This document shows positions 39,842-52,600 of a stretch of 64,000 nt of DNA, piece by piece. The translations under genes and the position numbers were made by a program. The notes below the pieces were generated by a model. It made no database searches. It was not told the DNA's origin and saw only the letters and a list, made by a program, of their open reading frames with translations. Source of the stretch: Prinia subflava (Eukaryota; Chordata; Aves; Passeriformes; Cisticolidae); assembly GCF_021018805.1 (NCBI RefSeq), contig NC_086256.1:12094032-12158031 (forward strand), given 5' to 3'. Position 1 is the stretch's first letter, and every line of letters begins with the position of its first letter.

Positions 39842-39912
39842 TCTGGCTAAAGTTCTATTAATATATTCAGCTATACAGTCTTTGAATAACTCACACTTGG
39901 CCTTTGGATTTT
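39842..39912 (-). CDS. ADGRL4: ADGRL4 exon: linker between EGF repeats and GAIN
   Basis: This 71-bp exon enters in phase 1 and leaves in phase 0. It encodes a 24-residue linker (first codon split) with two cysteines in the spacing CELFKDC and an NRT glycosylation sequon. It aligns in position and pattern with the human segment that follows the EGF domain, which also carries two cysteines and an N-K-T sequon. Acceptor TTTACAG, donor GTAAGT. It was found only by reading splice signals and phase, because its frame is too short to stand out alone. Confidence 0.9.
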
Positions 39913-40429
39913 CTGTAAAAATAAGAAGGGAAACTGATTAACATTGCAGTTCAGCCAATCTTCAATATATACTAATTGCAGAAGCTCTTGCCTAGGTCAT
40001 TCCCCAAACCACCAGAATTCTGAATTTATGCTCATAAACCACAGCATTTCATTCTCAAACTGCAATTACAAATACCTTATGTTTGCCAAAATTATAGCAC
40101 AGGGTTGGAATGAGCTGTTTTATTCGGGTAGAGAGTTTGGTCCCTTTTATGGGACTTCCTCAGGTGGAGTAGAGACAGCTTGAATTTACAGAGAGGAGAA
40201 CAGATCTGACAACTGTGAGGGGGTAACCATTATTTCAAATGGATCTCATCACACTGTTTAGCGAAAATACATTTACAAAATTATTCTATTCTCAGGAATT
40301 GTAGATGACACAGCCTTGCCTCTTTTTCATGTCTTGCTGATTAATCTAACTGAAGATAAATAGGCACTGGTGGGTTTCTGGGAAGATGTATCTCTATAAT
40401 AACACATAAACCTTTATAATATCATGTAC

Positions 40430-40585
40430 CTTGGCAGGAAGTGCCATCATTTGGCTTAAACTGCAATTTTCCTGTGGATGGTTGATAACCTTCCTTACAG
40501 GAGCAGTTAAACCCTCCATCCACGTTTTCACATTTTGCATGATCTCCACAGGCAACAGTTCCATCATTGCTGCACTCATCTATAT
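40430..40585 (-). CDS. ADGRL4: ADGRL4 exon: calcium-binding EGF-like domain 3 (extra cassette)
   Basis: This 156-bp exon is symmetric (phase 1 in, phase 1 out). It encodes a second EGF-Ca module beginning DIDEC, with six cysteines, an NVDGGFNC consensus and an NDGTSC ending that echoes the end of the preceding EGF exon. From memory, the human reference protein lacks this domain while the rodent protein has it, so this is the three-EGF form. The acceptor is TTTGCAG. The donor is GTACAT, the only donor in the gene without G at position +5. Skipping the exon would keep the frame and recreate the two-EGF form. Inclusion level cannot be read from DNA. Confidence 0.93.
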
Positions 40586-43500
40586 CTGCAAATATTATGA
40601 AAAATTGAATTTTTATTAAGTATTTACAGACTAACACCTTGCTGCTTTGTTGATAATAACCCTGCACACTACAAGGAGCTTCATAATAAAATTTAATGTA
40701 ATAAAAAAGCGCAAAAACTTAACCCACGATCTCAATGGCAAAATCCCTGCCAATTATAATACTTAAGGATTAGAAGGATAAATCATAATTGATCATATTT
40801 TTATACCACCACTTTTATTTCTATATAATACTACACTGCTCGTGTTTTAAAACCATATTAATTCTATCATAACAAAATGGTTGGCATGATGCAAATCATC
40901 TGAAATCCATTTCTCAGAGATTAGACTAAATAGATTTTCTCAGCTCAATTAGAAAAAGAAAAAAACAACCTGCAGACTTGTCTTTTAAGTTGCAGCTTTA
41001 AAAAGACTGCAAAAAAGCTCACCCTGTCCATCCTTTTAATCTAAAAATTAAACTCGGTATCCTTTAAAGTGCTTGGCATATGCTTTTTTTAAAAAAAATC
41101 CACATTTAAATTACATTTGTCTAAAATGTCTTTTGTGTTTCTAAATAAATTGCCATTAGGTAGACAAGTTCAGTAACTGGGTGGGGCATGGTCCAAGAGA
41201 AAAACCAATGAATTCCAGTAAGGGAATCCATTAATTGATCAATTTAGGAGAGCTGGATACTGAATCCCTGGCTGGAGTACCGATTATTTTGCATTATTTG
41301 GCTGGCTAAGGATAAAGATCAAATAACTCAATAGAGAAAGCAAACTGGGAACGATACCAAATAATTCTGGAGAATGAAGTAAAGGATGGTGAAGTGCTGT
41401 GCTGGAAAGGAGAAACAAATGAAGAGCTTTGGGACAGGTATATCTGAAAAATGAAGTGCTACATGAGTGGGTTTAAAGTAACAGCCTGAGAACTGAACTG
41501 CAGGAAAGGAAAGACAGTGCAGGGAATGGAGGAGAGAGGGTGACAACTCCAGTCAATAGCTGGTATGATGCTTAATTTTGGGAAGAAATTGGTGAAAAAA
41601 GAAGTGGTTAATTGATCAGTGGAGAAGAAGAGCTATGTGAATTGATAAGCAGCCTCTGCTCAGCCAGACAGGGTGTTAAGAACAGACAAGCAGAAAGCAG
41701 ATATGGAGTGGCTGGGAACACACTATTAGCATGTATGTGGAACTTGCTTCACACTGCTTTTTACACAAGAATCCTGGTGGGTTTTAAAAAGGAGCACAAG
41801 AGGAGCACTAATGCATGTGAAATAAGGTTATCATTGAAAAATGGAAAGATCCACTGCATGAATATGGATGTGTCTAGGGAATGCAAAGATACCTGAACGA
41901 TACCTGGGGTATACCATCTCTCTACTTGGACAGAGATCTCCCTGGCATTCAAGGCTGAAGTCCCACCTCACTTTCACAGATCTCTTTTTCTCAGTGAGCC
42001 ACTGGCTCTGATTTGCACACTTATATGCTGTGTTTTAAGCCTGAAGCCCAGAAGCTGCCATGGAAAAGCCATTCAGACTCCTGCACAGACAGGAGGGAGA
42101 TGTGGGGCTGGAAGTGCATTTCCCCTCCCAGCACAGCCACCACTGCTCTGCAGGGAGAGCCACCAAGAAAGCAATGTGTTTAAATGGCTTGGTGCCAGCA
42201 TGGAAGTTTAAAGCAGGATTAGGACAATTGTTTATTTCCATATTTAATGCCTCAAACTGCTAATGTTTCTCTTTAGGGAACTGAGTTTTGCATTATCCAT
42301 ATTTGTATGGCTTCTGTGACCTCAGTGTTCACAGTTACAGATCCAACCACATCATACACGAGCCAATCTGGCAAAAGGGAAGGAAAATAGCATGATATAG
42401 TGCTACACATAGGATATCTCATAATTAAATGCTGTCATTTAAAGACATAAGGCTAGAGTTCTTACTCTTTGCAGTTAAATAACCTCTCACATCAGTAAAT
42501 TATAAAGCTCTGTTTGAAACAAGTGGGTGTGTGTCAGTGCCTTGTTGTGTGACTCTGTAAGACAGAGAGACTGAATGAATTGAAGTGGCAAGGGTGAAAA
42601 TCATGACAAAGGCAGTTTGTTTAACAAGAAAACACATCACCCTTAAACCCAAGATTTCTTTGGCCTTGTCAGCTACATGGAGGACATCTGAAATCTGAAC
42701 AAGCCATTCATCATTTAATGCAGTGCTAAAACACCAGCGATTGACAACAATCTTTGCCAAAACTTACAATAACCTGTAAATAGAAAAAGTAGCATTTGAA
42801 CGCTTATGAGAATACTGAGGATCAGGTTTCCATATGACTTCCCGATACAAATGTTGCAGAATTGTCATGACATTTTTCTTTTCATAAACTTTTAAATCAG
42901 TAAATCATTTATTTGTTATTATTGGGCAGTCATGTAATTTTTTTTTGCAATTATGTCAATGTTAAGTGTAATGGAGATTTTAATGAGAAGACAAGATTAT
43001 CCAAAACAACAGCAGAAATTCAAGTATTTTGGCACATCTCTGGCAACAGGACTGCTATTTAAAGTCTGATAGAGACACCCTGTTGAGTATATGCAAATAG
43101 ATTTTCTGCAGTTGAGTTGCCCATATGGAATGAGTTTAATTTACTGTTTAATTTACTGTTTCCAGAGGAATAAAACACTCCTGGATGACAAAATTAAAAG
43201 GCAATACGCATGATCTTGCAAGGTACTAATCAGCTTTGTATCCTTTTTAAATCAATGAGATTGTCAGGGACAGCCAACAGTTTGTGACAGTTGCAAGAAT
43301 GCAGCTTTTAAGTTCCTGCTTTGAGATGCTGTGCGCAGTAACTGTAGGCTTTTGTTTCTCTGTATTCTGTAGTTAGGCATTTTTAGCCAAATATGCAATT
43401 GTTGGACCACACATGGACAACAGCTTGTCAGTGCTTTCAGCAATCCAATTTTAGTGGAGCTTTGGGGTGAGGATCCCAAACTCTCCTTGAGCAGGGAGCA

Positions 43501-46500
43501 GGAGTGGGCTGCCAAGGACTGTGTGAGCAGTCCTCACAGACAGCATTCCTGAGCAAAGGCTGAAGACAGCAGCTTTTTAAACAGAAGAGCATTTGCCATA
43601 GGTCTGTAAAAAGAACCCTGGCCTTTCAGTAAATATTCAAAACAAATCCTGGAGCTGAACTTTGAAGCTTTTATAAAAGCTGCAATCAGAAAAATAATAT
43701 CAGCAACAGCACTCAGGGTAGTGTGAAAATAGATTTATAACCTTTTATTTTATTTCTGTGCTTTGTCACTCCTCATTTACTGCAGCAGGCAAGGAAATTC
43801 CAATTAAATTAAAAGTACGGAGAGCAGTTATTATGTTCAGTCTTGCCAATTACAGGATTGTACCTGCATGGCTTTGATTCCTCACCAGCCAGTCAAGACA
43901 GCTTGATGTCTACATTATACCTTCTGCTTATTAGTAGCTTGCAAGTGATTGAAAAGTCCAATTGCAAAGGACTAGATGTTCCCTCCCCGTGTCTCCACAC
44001 TGTGGAAGGCAGCAGCACACACAAAGTAGAAATAAAAAAGTCTATGAATGGCAAAGGTAAAAGAAAAGTTAGCAGTGTGGCCCAGTGCCAGATTCCATCC
44101 ACTGTACAGCTCCCTTGTCACAGCAAAGAATGAGGTGGAGAATGGGTGCCTTCCCAGTGCTCTCAGAAATCCTGAAGAAAACTAATAGCATGCTCCCAGA
44201 AAAGGCAGAGTGGCGTGGATGGCACTTTCATTTCACAGATGACCATTTTCATGGGGTTTTTTTTTTGACTGGGGTGAAAAAAGTAGGTTTATATTTCACT
44301 TTATCTGCAGCTGAGCATTCAATAAATTGTGAAGTCTAAGGAAAAGTATGGCTTTTACACAAATCAAAAAAAGATTTTAATAGCTCACTCAGAACAGCAG
44401 AAAAATGTCTTCAGAAATATCACATCTCTGCATCCTTATTTTTTCCTCTCCATTTGCTTTATCCTTTTCTTTTCCTCTCTCTCCCTTCCTACCATCCAGC
44501 TCCTCCTCTGTCTGCATCTTTCTTTGTCATAGCTTCACCAATTCTACTTGACAACATGGGTAGGAAATACTTTGACTCTCAACTCAAAACTCAGCATTCT
44601 GACTGGCTTAAGGGTGACACACCATTTCTCAAAGCCGTTGTCCCAAGATTTCTTTTGGTCTACTGCCTTGGGGAAAATTATCACTTTTCACTTGGGAGCT
44701 TGTTGTGGTTTCCAAAGAGGGAGCACACATGTATGTGCATGGACTTTGACAGCGACTTGCACTCTCAGTGTGTACCACACTTGCACTGCTAGAAACTCAG
44801 GCAGATTTGAGAGCATCAGCAAATGGGGTTCACACTGGCATATCCTCCAAAATTCAACCACTGTGGTTTAACAATTACTGCCATGTACATATATATATAT
44901 ATTAAAAAGAAGATTTAAGTCTTCTAAAAATATATTGTAGTGTCCTATAAACTTGTGTGAGATGGATACCTGGTAGTTCTGTTCTGTGATTTGTACCAAA
45001 TAACTTGCACTCTATTTACAATGAAATGTCAATATTTGCTTCAGCTGTCGTCCCGAATACACAACTGTCAACTGCTTGTGTGAAAGTCATATCTGCTACC
45101 TGTAGCAGCAGATCCATTGGGTACAAGATATGCTATTATGGCTTCCCTGATGGATCAAGTCAAAAATTGATTGTGGTTGTCTTTAGGACTCACATCTTGG
45201 TAAAGTAATTGTTTAATGACAAAAGGTGCCCACAGGTAATTTTTTTGTTTCAGTGTGAATTTAAAAGCTCTTGGCTCCTCCATGTGGATTTTCAAACAGG
45301 AGTACTAAACTAAACTCTAGTAATGGATAAAAAAGATCCATCTGCCAAGTAAAGAGGGAAAAAAGAGAAGAAACTATCAGGCTAATGTTAAGAAGTTAAA
45401 GGGACACAAAAACAGTCAGAGAAGTAACTTTGAAGACAAACTTCTTAAGCTGAGGAAATATCATAATGTAAAAATCAAAACCTGGAGCAGAAATGGTGAG
45501 AATATTTACAGCTCAATGTGCTAACTGTCTCCATCCCAGCTAATTTAAGAATGATTCATAGCAGCTGGATAAAGCAGAGCACTTTTAGATGGATGTGAGC
45601 AATGGGCAAGAAATGTCGATTAGATCACTTTCTGGCTTAATATGCAACCACTCTGCTGATATTAAGAGCAGTGAGAAGAGAGGTTGTCAGCACTCACAAG
45701 CTCACAGGAGACATACCTAGAATGAGACACAGTCAGCATAAAGGTGTAAAGGGCAATAGATTTATTTCTCATTTTCCCATTCCCTGAGGACTTTTGCAAC
45801 ATACAGAGAAAATTACCAGGAGTTTGAAGAAAGAGAAATAGTTACAGTTCTTCCATTCAGAGGAAATCCTAAAGGATTGCATAGTTGTTCAGAGATAACA
45901 TTTTTCCAGAGAACTTTTCCTCCCCTGTAATCTTGAACCTGTTTCATCCAACAGGTACAGAAGCAGAGGCTAATGAATGGCACAGGAGGTAGGATAGCCA
46001 CTGATCTTGCTCATTGCTTTTGATCAGACTTGAAAAATAACCAAAAGTATCCCTACCAAGATTCCAAATAAAAGATATTTGAAGTATACTAATTCAAACT
46101 TATAGAGAATTTTGTTGATCCAGATCTGAATGCAGAACATTTTGCTTCTTTTCTTTCCCGGGAATGTGACCACCTTGCTCACAGATCAGTGAAACAGTGG
46201 CACAAATGGGTGAATTGGTTATTTCTATGTTGCCTTAACTGTATATTTATTGTGCAAATCTGTGACATGTGGATTTAAATGTATTGCAAGCAGAGTCAAG
46301 ATTCAAGTGTTACTGAAAGCAATGGCAGCAGCTCTGTCGTCAGGGAGAAGTGTGGGCCTGGACTGGAACATTAAGCAAACCTCATCCAGTCCAGAATGTG
46401 GAAATTTTATACCCAGACTCCAAACTTCACAAATACGAAAGCATTTTGCAGATTTCTGTAATTAAGAGAAGCAGTAAGAGAGGAGTGACAATGTAAAGCT

Positions 46501-46524
46501 GTCTGGCAGACAGCACCAACTTAC
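40586..46524 (-). other. ADGRL4: ADGRL4 intron between EGF2 and EGF3 exons
   Basis: A 5.9-kb intron with no exon or complete mobile element that I can see. It contains a perfect 12-bp tandem duplication (TTTAATTTACTG) at 43135-43158 and a short AT microsatellite at 44889-44902. Open frames are short and overlap on both strands. Confidence 0.75.
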
Positions 46525-46677
46525 CCACACAGGAGGTTCCATCATTAGGAACAAAAATTTGTTGACCATTGCTGGGTTTGAAACCAGACACACACGTGCA
46601 GTAATAACTTCCCTCTGTGTTTGTGCAATTGGCATGCTCTCCACAAGGCTGAGTAGCATTTTCACACTCATTATCAT
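46525..46677 (-). CDS. ADGRL4: ADGRL4 exon: calcium-binding EGF-like domain 2
   Basis: This 153-bp exon enters in phase 1 and leaves in phase 1. It opens with a DDNEC calcium-binding EGF start and contains six cysteines in EGF spacing, with the NTEGSYYC consensus that includes the aromatic residues typical of EGF-Ca domains. It is bounded by a TTGCAG acceptor and a GTAAGT donor. It closely matches the second EGF domain of human ADGRL4. The first codon is split, so at least one more coding exon (EGF1 plus signal peptide) must lie upstream at higher coordinates. The domain is extracellular and is expected to bind calcium at its N-terminal edge. Confidence 0.96.
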
Positions 46678-49600
46678 CTGCAAGACACAAATTATGGAGA
46701 AATATATTTACATTTGATGACTGAAGAAAGCACTATTGTATAGGCTTAATTTGGCTGTGGTATTTCACTTGTATTAGTCTTGAATGCTGAGCTGGCACTC
46801 TTGGTGTTTGTCTATATAGTTTTCCTTTTGTCAAGGATGTAATCAGGTGTTCAGCAGCACTCATCTGCCTCATCCTGTGTGAGTCAACAAGTGAGAGAAT
46901 CGGTGGGATAGTGAAATGAATGATTTAATTGGATAGACACTTGGAATAAAGGATTGAGAAAAATGCATGTTCTGCCATGCTTGTAATGTAAGTATGTAAG
47001 TAAAAAAAAATAAACATTTCCTTCCTATCCAAAAATCTACAGGTAGAAAGTCACTCCGAAGATGTGTCTGAAATTCTGAATTATAAAAAGCAGAGGTCAA
47101 AAGGATATAAAAAATCACCGCTTCATTCTCTAACATGAAAGCAGAACCACTATAGCTAAATACCATTTTTCATGGCCTGTTTGTAAAGATCTGTGATATT
47201 TCTCAGCATTACTGGAAAAACTCAAAAATTCATCCTAACTACTGGCATGAGTTTCCAAGTATATTGTTTTTTTATTAGTTATCCCAAAGACCTTAACAAA
47301 GAGATGAGCAAGATTAATATCTTGGGCCTTATCTTTTAGCAATTGCTCTGCAAGTCATAATTTTTGTACCTGCAAATTCTCATGAACAATTTTACAGGGC
47401 TAATCCCAGGCCTCCAATGATACAGTGAAAAGGAGTGATATACACAAGTCTGAGACTGTCATTTCTGCAGAGCCTCAGCATGTGCTGTCATTCTGAGCAT
47501 GGGGATCCAGAAATCTTAATCAAAGGTCAAAACAAAATCATGGACTCATGCTTTGAACTGCATAGTTGATCTCCTGCAATGACTCAGTAAAACCATTTCC
47601 TGTCCAAAATCTCCCTAGGTTTCTGTTGTCTATTGAATAATTTTTCGGCCAAACTTGAAAAACATTTCAAAAACTTTTTTATCCGGATACACTATTTATC
47701 AAACTCAGAGAAACACTCACAATACTGATAAATCCATCTTTCTAATAGCCCCTTTCTTTTAAAGTAACCCAAAACCAAAAAATCAATGCAAGTCTCCCAA
47801 AGAAGGTGACACTTGAGTGGAATTCTCTATTTTCTACATCATGAGAAAGGAAGAGTTAAAGACTTCCTTAAGTGTACTGGGATTTTGTTCTGTTTCAAGC
47901 AAACGGTACTCATAACATGATGAATGGCAGGAAAGAAGTCTAACAGGGAGAGAAATAACAATTTATTGCAGAAGAGAAATGATTAAGGAGCATGACAGGG
48001 AGAAGAAATATGATTTCAGAAAAGACACCCAAGGATGAGCTTTAGAAAGGTGCTGCTGCTTCCTGATGGTCAGAGTTCTCACAAGCTGTTTACAGAGATA
48101 GGATGCAGATAAGGAAAGTGTCACGTAAGCTGGGGCAGTGACAAGATTAAAGTGCAGCAGGAGCTGTAAAGCCTTGCAGGAATACATTTCTGGAATATAA
48201 CTTAGTCACAACCCTCAGCATAACTTGAACAGGAGGTTTTTTGAGATTTGAAGTCTGATGTGATTTTGAATGTGACTCAGTTGACTCAGACATGCAAATA
48301 TCAATTCAGAGCTGCAGTTTTCATCAGGGGAATTTGGTCAACAGAATCAAATGGATTGTGCTCATTAAAACAAAAATTTAATGTAATTTAATGAGGAACC
48401 CAAGTATAAAAGCACTGTGCCGACACACGTCAACAATATTTATTCTACAGCCTTGGTATTCATGAGGATACAGCAGAGGATGTGTATGATTTGGATCTTA
48501 AAGAATGCCAAAATCAAAACTAATTAGCCTAAGTGGAATTACTATAGGGAGGAAGAAGTGTGATGTTGATCCCAGTTCAAAAGAAAAAGCATGAGAATAG
48601 GAAAAATCTGTATTGTCACGTAGCATTGCAGGGACCAGGTCCCAGAAAACTTTGCAAACTTTGATTACAGGGCCCACTTCTAATGTATTTTGTGTGTGTG
48701 ACTCCTTTGCAACCCAAATTTGCTCCCAGATCCTAGCATTTAGTGACAACAAAAAAAGAGTGGACTACCCTATTACAGTTGTAAAATAAATGTGGTTTTG
48801 GGAAAATATTGCAGATTCTAGAAAACAGTATGTGTTGACTTTGGAAAGCTCATGGGATCGCAGCCTTGGAAGATGAGAAGAAGAAGGTCACCGCTGGTGG
48901 CAGGACTTGATTCAAAGTAGAGGAATAACAGAGATAAGGAGTCTGAAGGTTACATGCAAGAAGATTTCTTCTGGATTTTTTTTCTAGGAGTTCAACTGTA
49001 GTCCTCGATATCCAGCAATATTGTCTTTTTCAAGTGGTCCAAAGGATTTATAAGCAATATTAAAATCACTCAGAGTGGTTATCAATAAATTCTCTACAGT
49101 TATTCCTAAATAACTTCACTGGATTATTGGTGTTTTTCCTCAATATTTATGATGTCTGCAAGGGGTTTAATGATGACTATGAGGCCTTGCTAAGCTTGCT
49201 TATTGAGAGATCTTTCAGATCCTTACAGAAACATTTTCACCATGGAAGAACAGCAGTAACTTATGTTGCAAACACAAGAATGAATATTTTAAAGAGTTAA
49301 GTTTATATGGAGCTTTCTTTTCACTATTCCCGTGGTCTAAAGTAATACTGAGCAGACTGTGCTGGGGGATAATTTACTGGACCACATCCTGCTTGCATTG
49401 AAATCAATGACGTAAAAGTTACTGAGATAAGCAGGCTGTGGAAAACTACTAGGTTAATGACAAAGGCAAGAGGAGAAGTTTGAAACAAACAGAAAGGATT
49501 TACATATACAGTCAGGCTAAACATTCTTTTTTACACAAAATATTCTACAAGATAAAAAATGATGGCAAAAATGTTATCAAGTTCCCTGTGTAAACAACCT

Positions 49601-52600
49601 GAATTTTTTATTCCGACAGCACTCCAGTGAGGAGCCCAGGGGCTTAAAATAATATTCCAAATTTTACATGATTTATAATGTCATTGGATTTGTGAATGTC
49701 AGGAATAAACAATGGGATTTATAGATAAAAAAAAAAGGGTTTTTTAACAAAATTTTCTGCCTACACAGAAAGGATACTTTAAGTGACAGCACTCATATAA
49801 TCCACCTGCTTTGTTGCTACCTAATTGAATTACAGCATGTGCATTTACTGCTGCACAGACCCTCATTGAACACTGCAGGCAGTATTTTGGGAATACACAT
49901 TGCTTTAAAGATTTTTTTGTCTCCAGTAAATTATGAAAAATTTGGAGACTTTAGAGACATGACTAGCCAAATGACAAGGTTAATTATCATGGCTAGATGG
50001 TAATGTTGCATTCAAGTCTGATACAGAAGGCATTTCCTGAATAGCTGCACTGTCTTGAGAAATGCCAGTAGGGGCATGGAGAAGGTTGTTGAGATTCTAG
50101 GCTTGGTTGTTTTTTTTGGGTTGCTTTCCATTTTTGGTTAGTTATTTTTTTACATGCAGTGCTATCATTGGAATTGCTCTAAAATCTCATAATTACCAAT
50201 CAAAATGTAAGGAAAGTTAGAAATAATTTCCAAGGAAATTTGTGTTGAGTAACTCAAAGACATGTGGGGGACATAGTAATGTGTACCTGAATACTCTAGG
50301 ATGTTTACATTGTAGAGTTGTATAATAAAATCCATTTTCCATTTTTACCTTAAAATTGCAGCTAGCATGTATTTTACTGTACATAAATGTCATTATGGTT
50401 AGACAGAATCAACTACTGTTATAGTAATCAATGTAATGTAATCATACCTCTACTAGTCTCTTGAGAATGTATTATGGATTTTCAAAAGAAAAAAACAGAA
50501 AAAATATGAAAAGCCCTATAGAGCTCTATTTTGATTTGAGCTAGTAATTCTGTTTTAAACATTTGTGCTTGTTAATATGAGTACATTTCTGTAAAATTCT
50601 TTTAGAAACCTTAAAACATACCAATACAAAAAAGAAGAATGATTTGTGGAATTTAGGGTCATGGTGCACTTGGAACCTAGAGGAATCTGATAAGATTTTA
50701 GGAGGAAAAAAAATCAGCCTGGAACATTTCCTTTGTTGCATTCTATATCCATTTTAAAGTGCAAGATTTACCATGTCACATATAGTAAATGTATGATATT
50801 TTAATAATGTGTGGTTATGAAATTACAACCTACAATTGGAAAACAGCTACAAAATTACATAATTTGTTTCTTTTCTTTGACAAGCGTTGGAAAATTCTTT
50901 GAGTTATCAGTTTTGGATAGAAGATTTATGTAATACTGTTTACGTATTCACATAAAAAATATCATGAGGAAAAGTCTTTTGGTAATGGATTAATCAAACA
51001 GCTATGAAAGATTTTCATTGCACCGGGCACATCTCTGTGGTAGACTTTTTGATGATATGATGACATATAATATGAAGAGTTAGTTTTGGGGTGAAATTTG
51101 TCATATTGATTCACAACCACACAAAAGTTTTTCTTGTTTTACTTCTCATAAATTCTGAAACAAATTTTTCCTCCCTTCGCTTCAAGTAGCAAACAAACAA
51201 GGTGGAAATCCAAAATTAAACAGAGTGATTTGTGCATTTTCAGCCCTCCCCAATTATGCAAAATGAGATTTTTGTAGAAATGAAGAGAATATTAAGGACT
51301 CCTGACCAGAACTGGAATTTGTTAACCTGAGTTTTCCCAAAGCCACACTGCAACAAGCGTAGGCCCAGTGCTGTGATTTTTATAATTTTGGTGAAGCCCG
51401 ATGTTACTAAGGATCACAAGCAGCTCTTACACTACAACATACACACATTCTATTTGGTGCGTTCCCACATGACAAAGTTAATGCAATTAAAACATCAACA
51501 AGTAATTTTCCCTAATCCAGGGAAACCTGTCTGTGGAAGCTGAGGCTGGATGCCCCTGGGGCATGCCCATCTCTGGAGGTGGACACGAGGCTGTGCAGCC
51601 GGGGAATGGGAATGCACAGACTCATTCATCCGGCTGCTCTCCTCTGACAGCTGCCAGAGCTGCTCCAGAGCCCCTGGGAAACCAGAACTACCCTTCCCTA
51701 GTGTAACCCTCCTGGGAGAACAGGGCTTGAAGTGCCTCACTTAACCCCTCAAAAGCAAGGAAATGAAAGGCTTCCTGTAAAACAAATTCCAGTGCTATCC
51801 CCCCGCTGCGCTCAGCTTGTCTGGAGGTCTCAGAGCAGTGGGTGATTTTACATACATTACTTCTGTGCTGCAGGACTGCATCCACTGCCATCAAAGCCCG
51901 AGTTAAGAACAGCAATGCCATTAACAACCTTGCCTTTCCTTTCTTGTGATTTGTTTCTATTAATGGCAATTTAACACAATTTGTTTATGATTCTCCAAAG
52001 ATTCAGCATTCGAGCTTGGTCTAAACCAGCATGAAAGCGCAGATGCTTAGAATAACCACTTGAGACTGTAGAGATTGGGCTGGAAATCTCATTTAAATAT
52101 GAATTGCTTTCATAATGGGCCTGATTCATCTTTGTCCTACACCTGGACAGGGAACCCTGCAGTTTCTGCATAGGAAATCTTGCCACTGCAAGCTCTGCCT
52201 TGTTAAGATTCCACATTTCCCTACTCCCTCAAGAGCTTTTCACAATGCCTTCTTGGAGTGTTTTTGTAGCTTGGTAGGAGTTTTTAACTGGTTTTCATTT
52301 TGTTGGCCCTGCAACTTGCTGGTCTCCTATAAGGTCTTAGCACAGCAAACAAATATTTTCTCCCACATCTTCACAGGCTGTGTATATAAAGAGATGATTT
52401 CAGATCAGCAGTTCTTTCATGTCTGGATGAACTAAAGGGCCTCACAACAGAAAATTCCTTAGTCCCAATTTAAGGAACAGGACAGAGCAGTTTAAAAGAA
52501 GGAGGAAAGAAAACTTTCCTACATGTTAAAGTCACACTCAGGTTGAGTTTCAGAGAATGGACAAAGTTTGGAGAGGTTAATAGATTATCTAAACAGTTTC

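Noticed and set aside
47560..47680. CR1-like fragment with TTTCCTGTCC and CTAGGTTTC words
   Set aside because: The order of words does not match the CR1 3' end and no typical terminal repeat is present.
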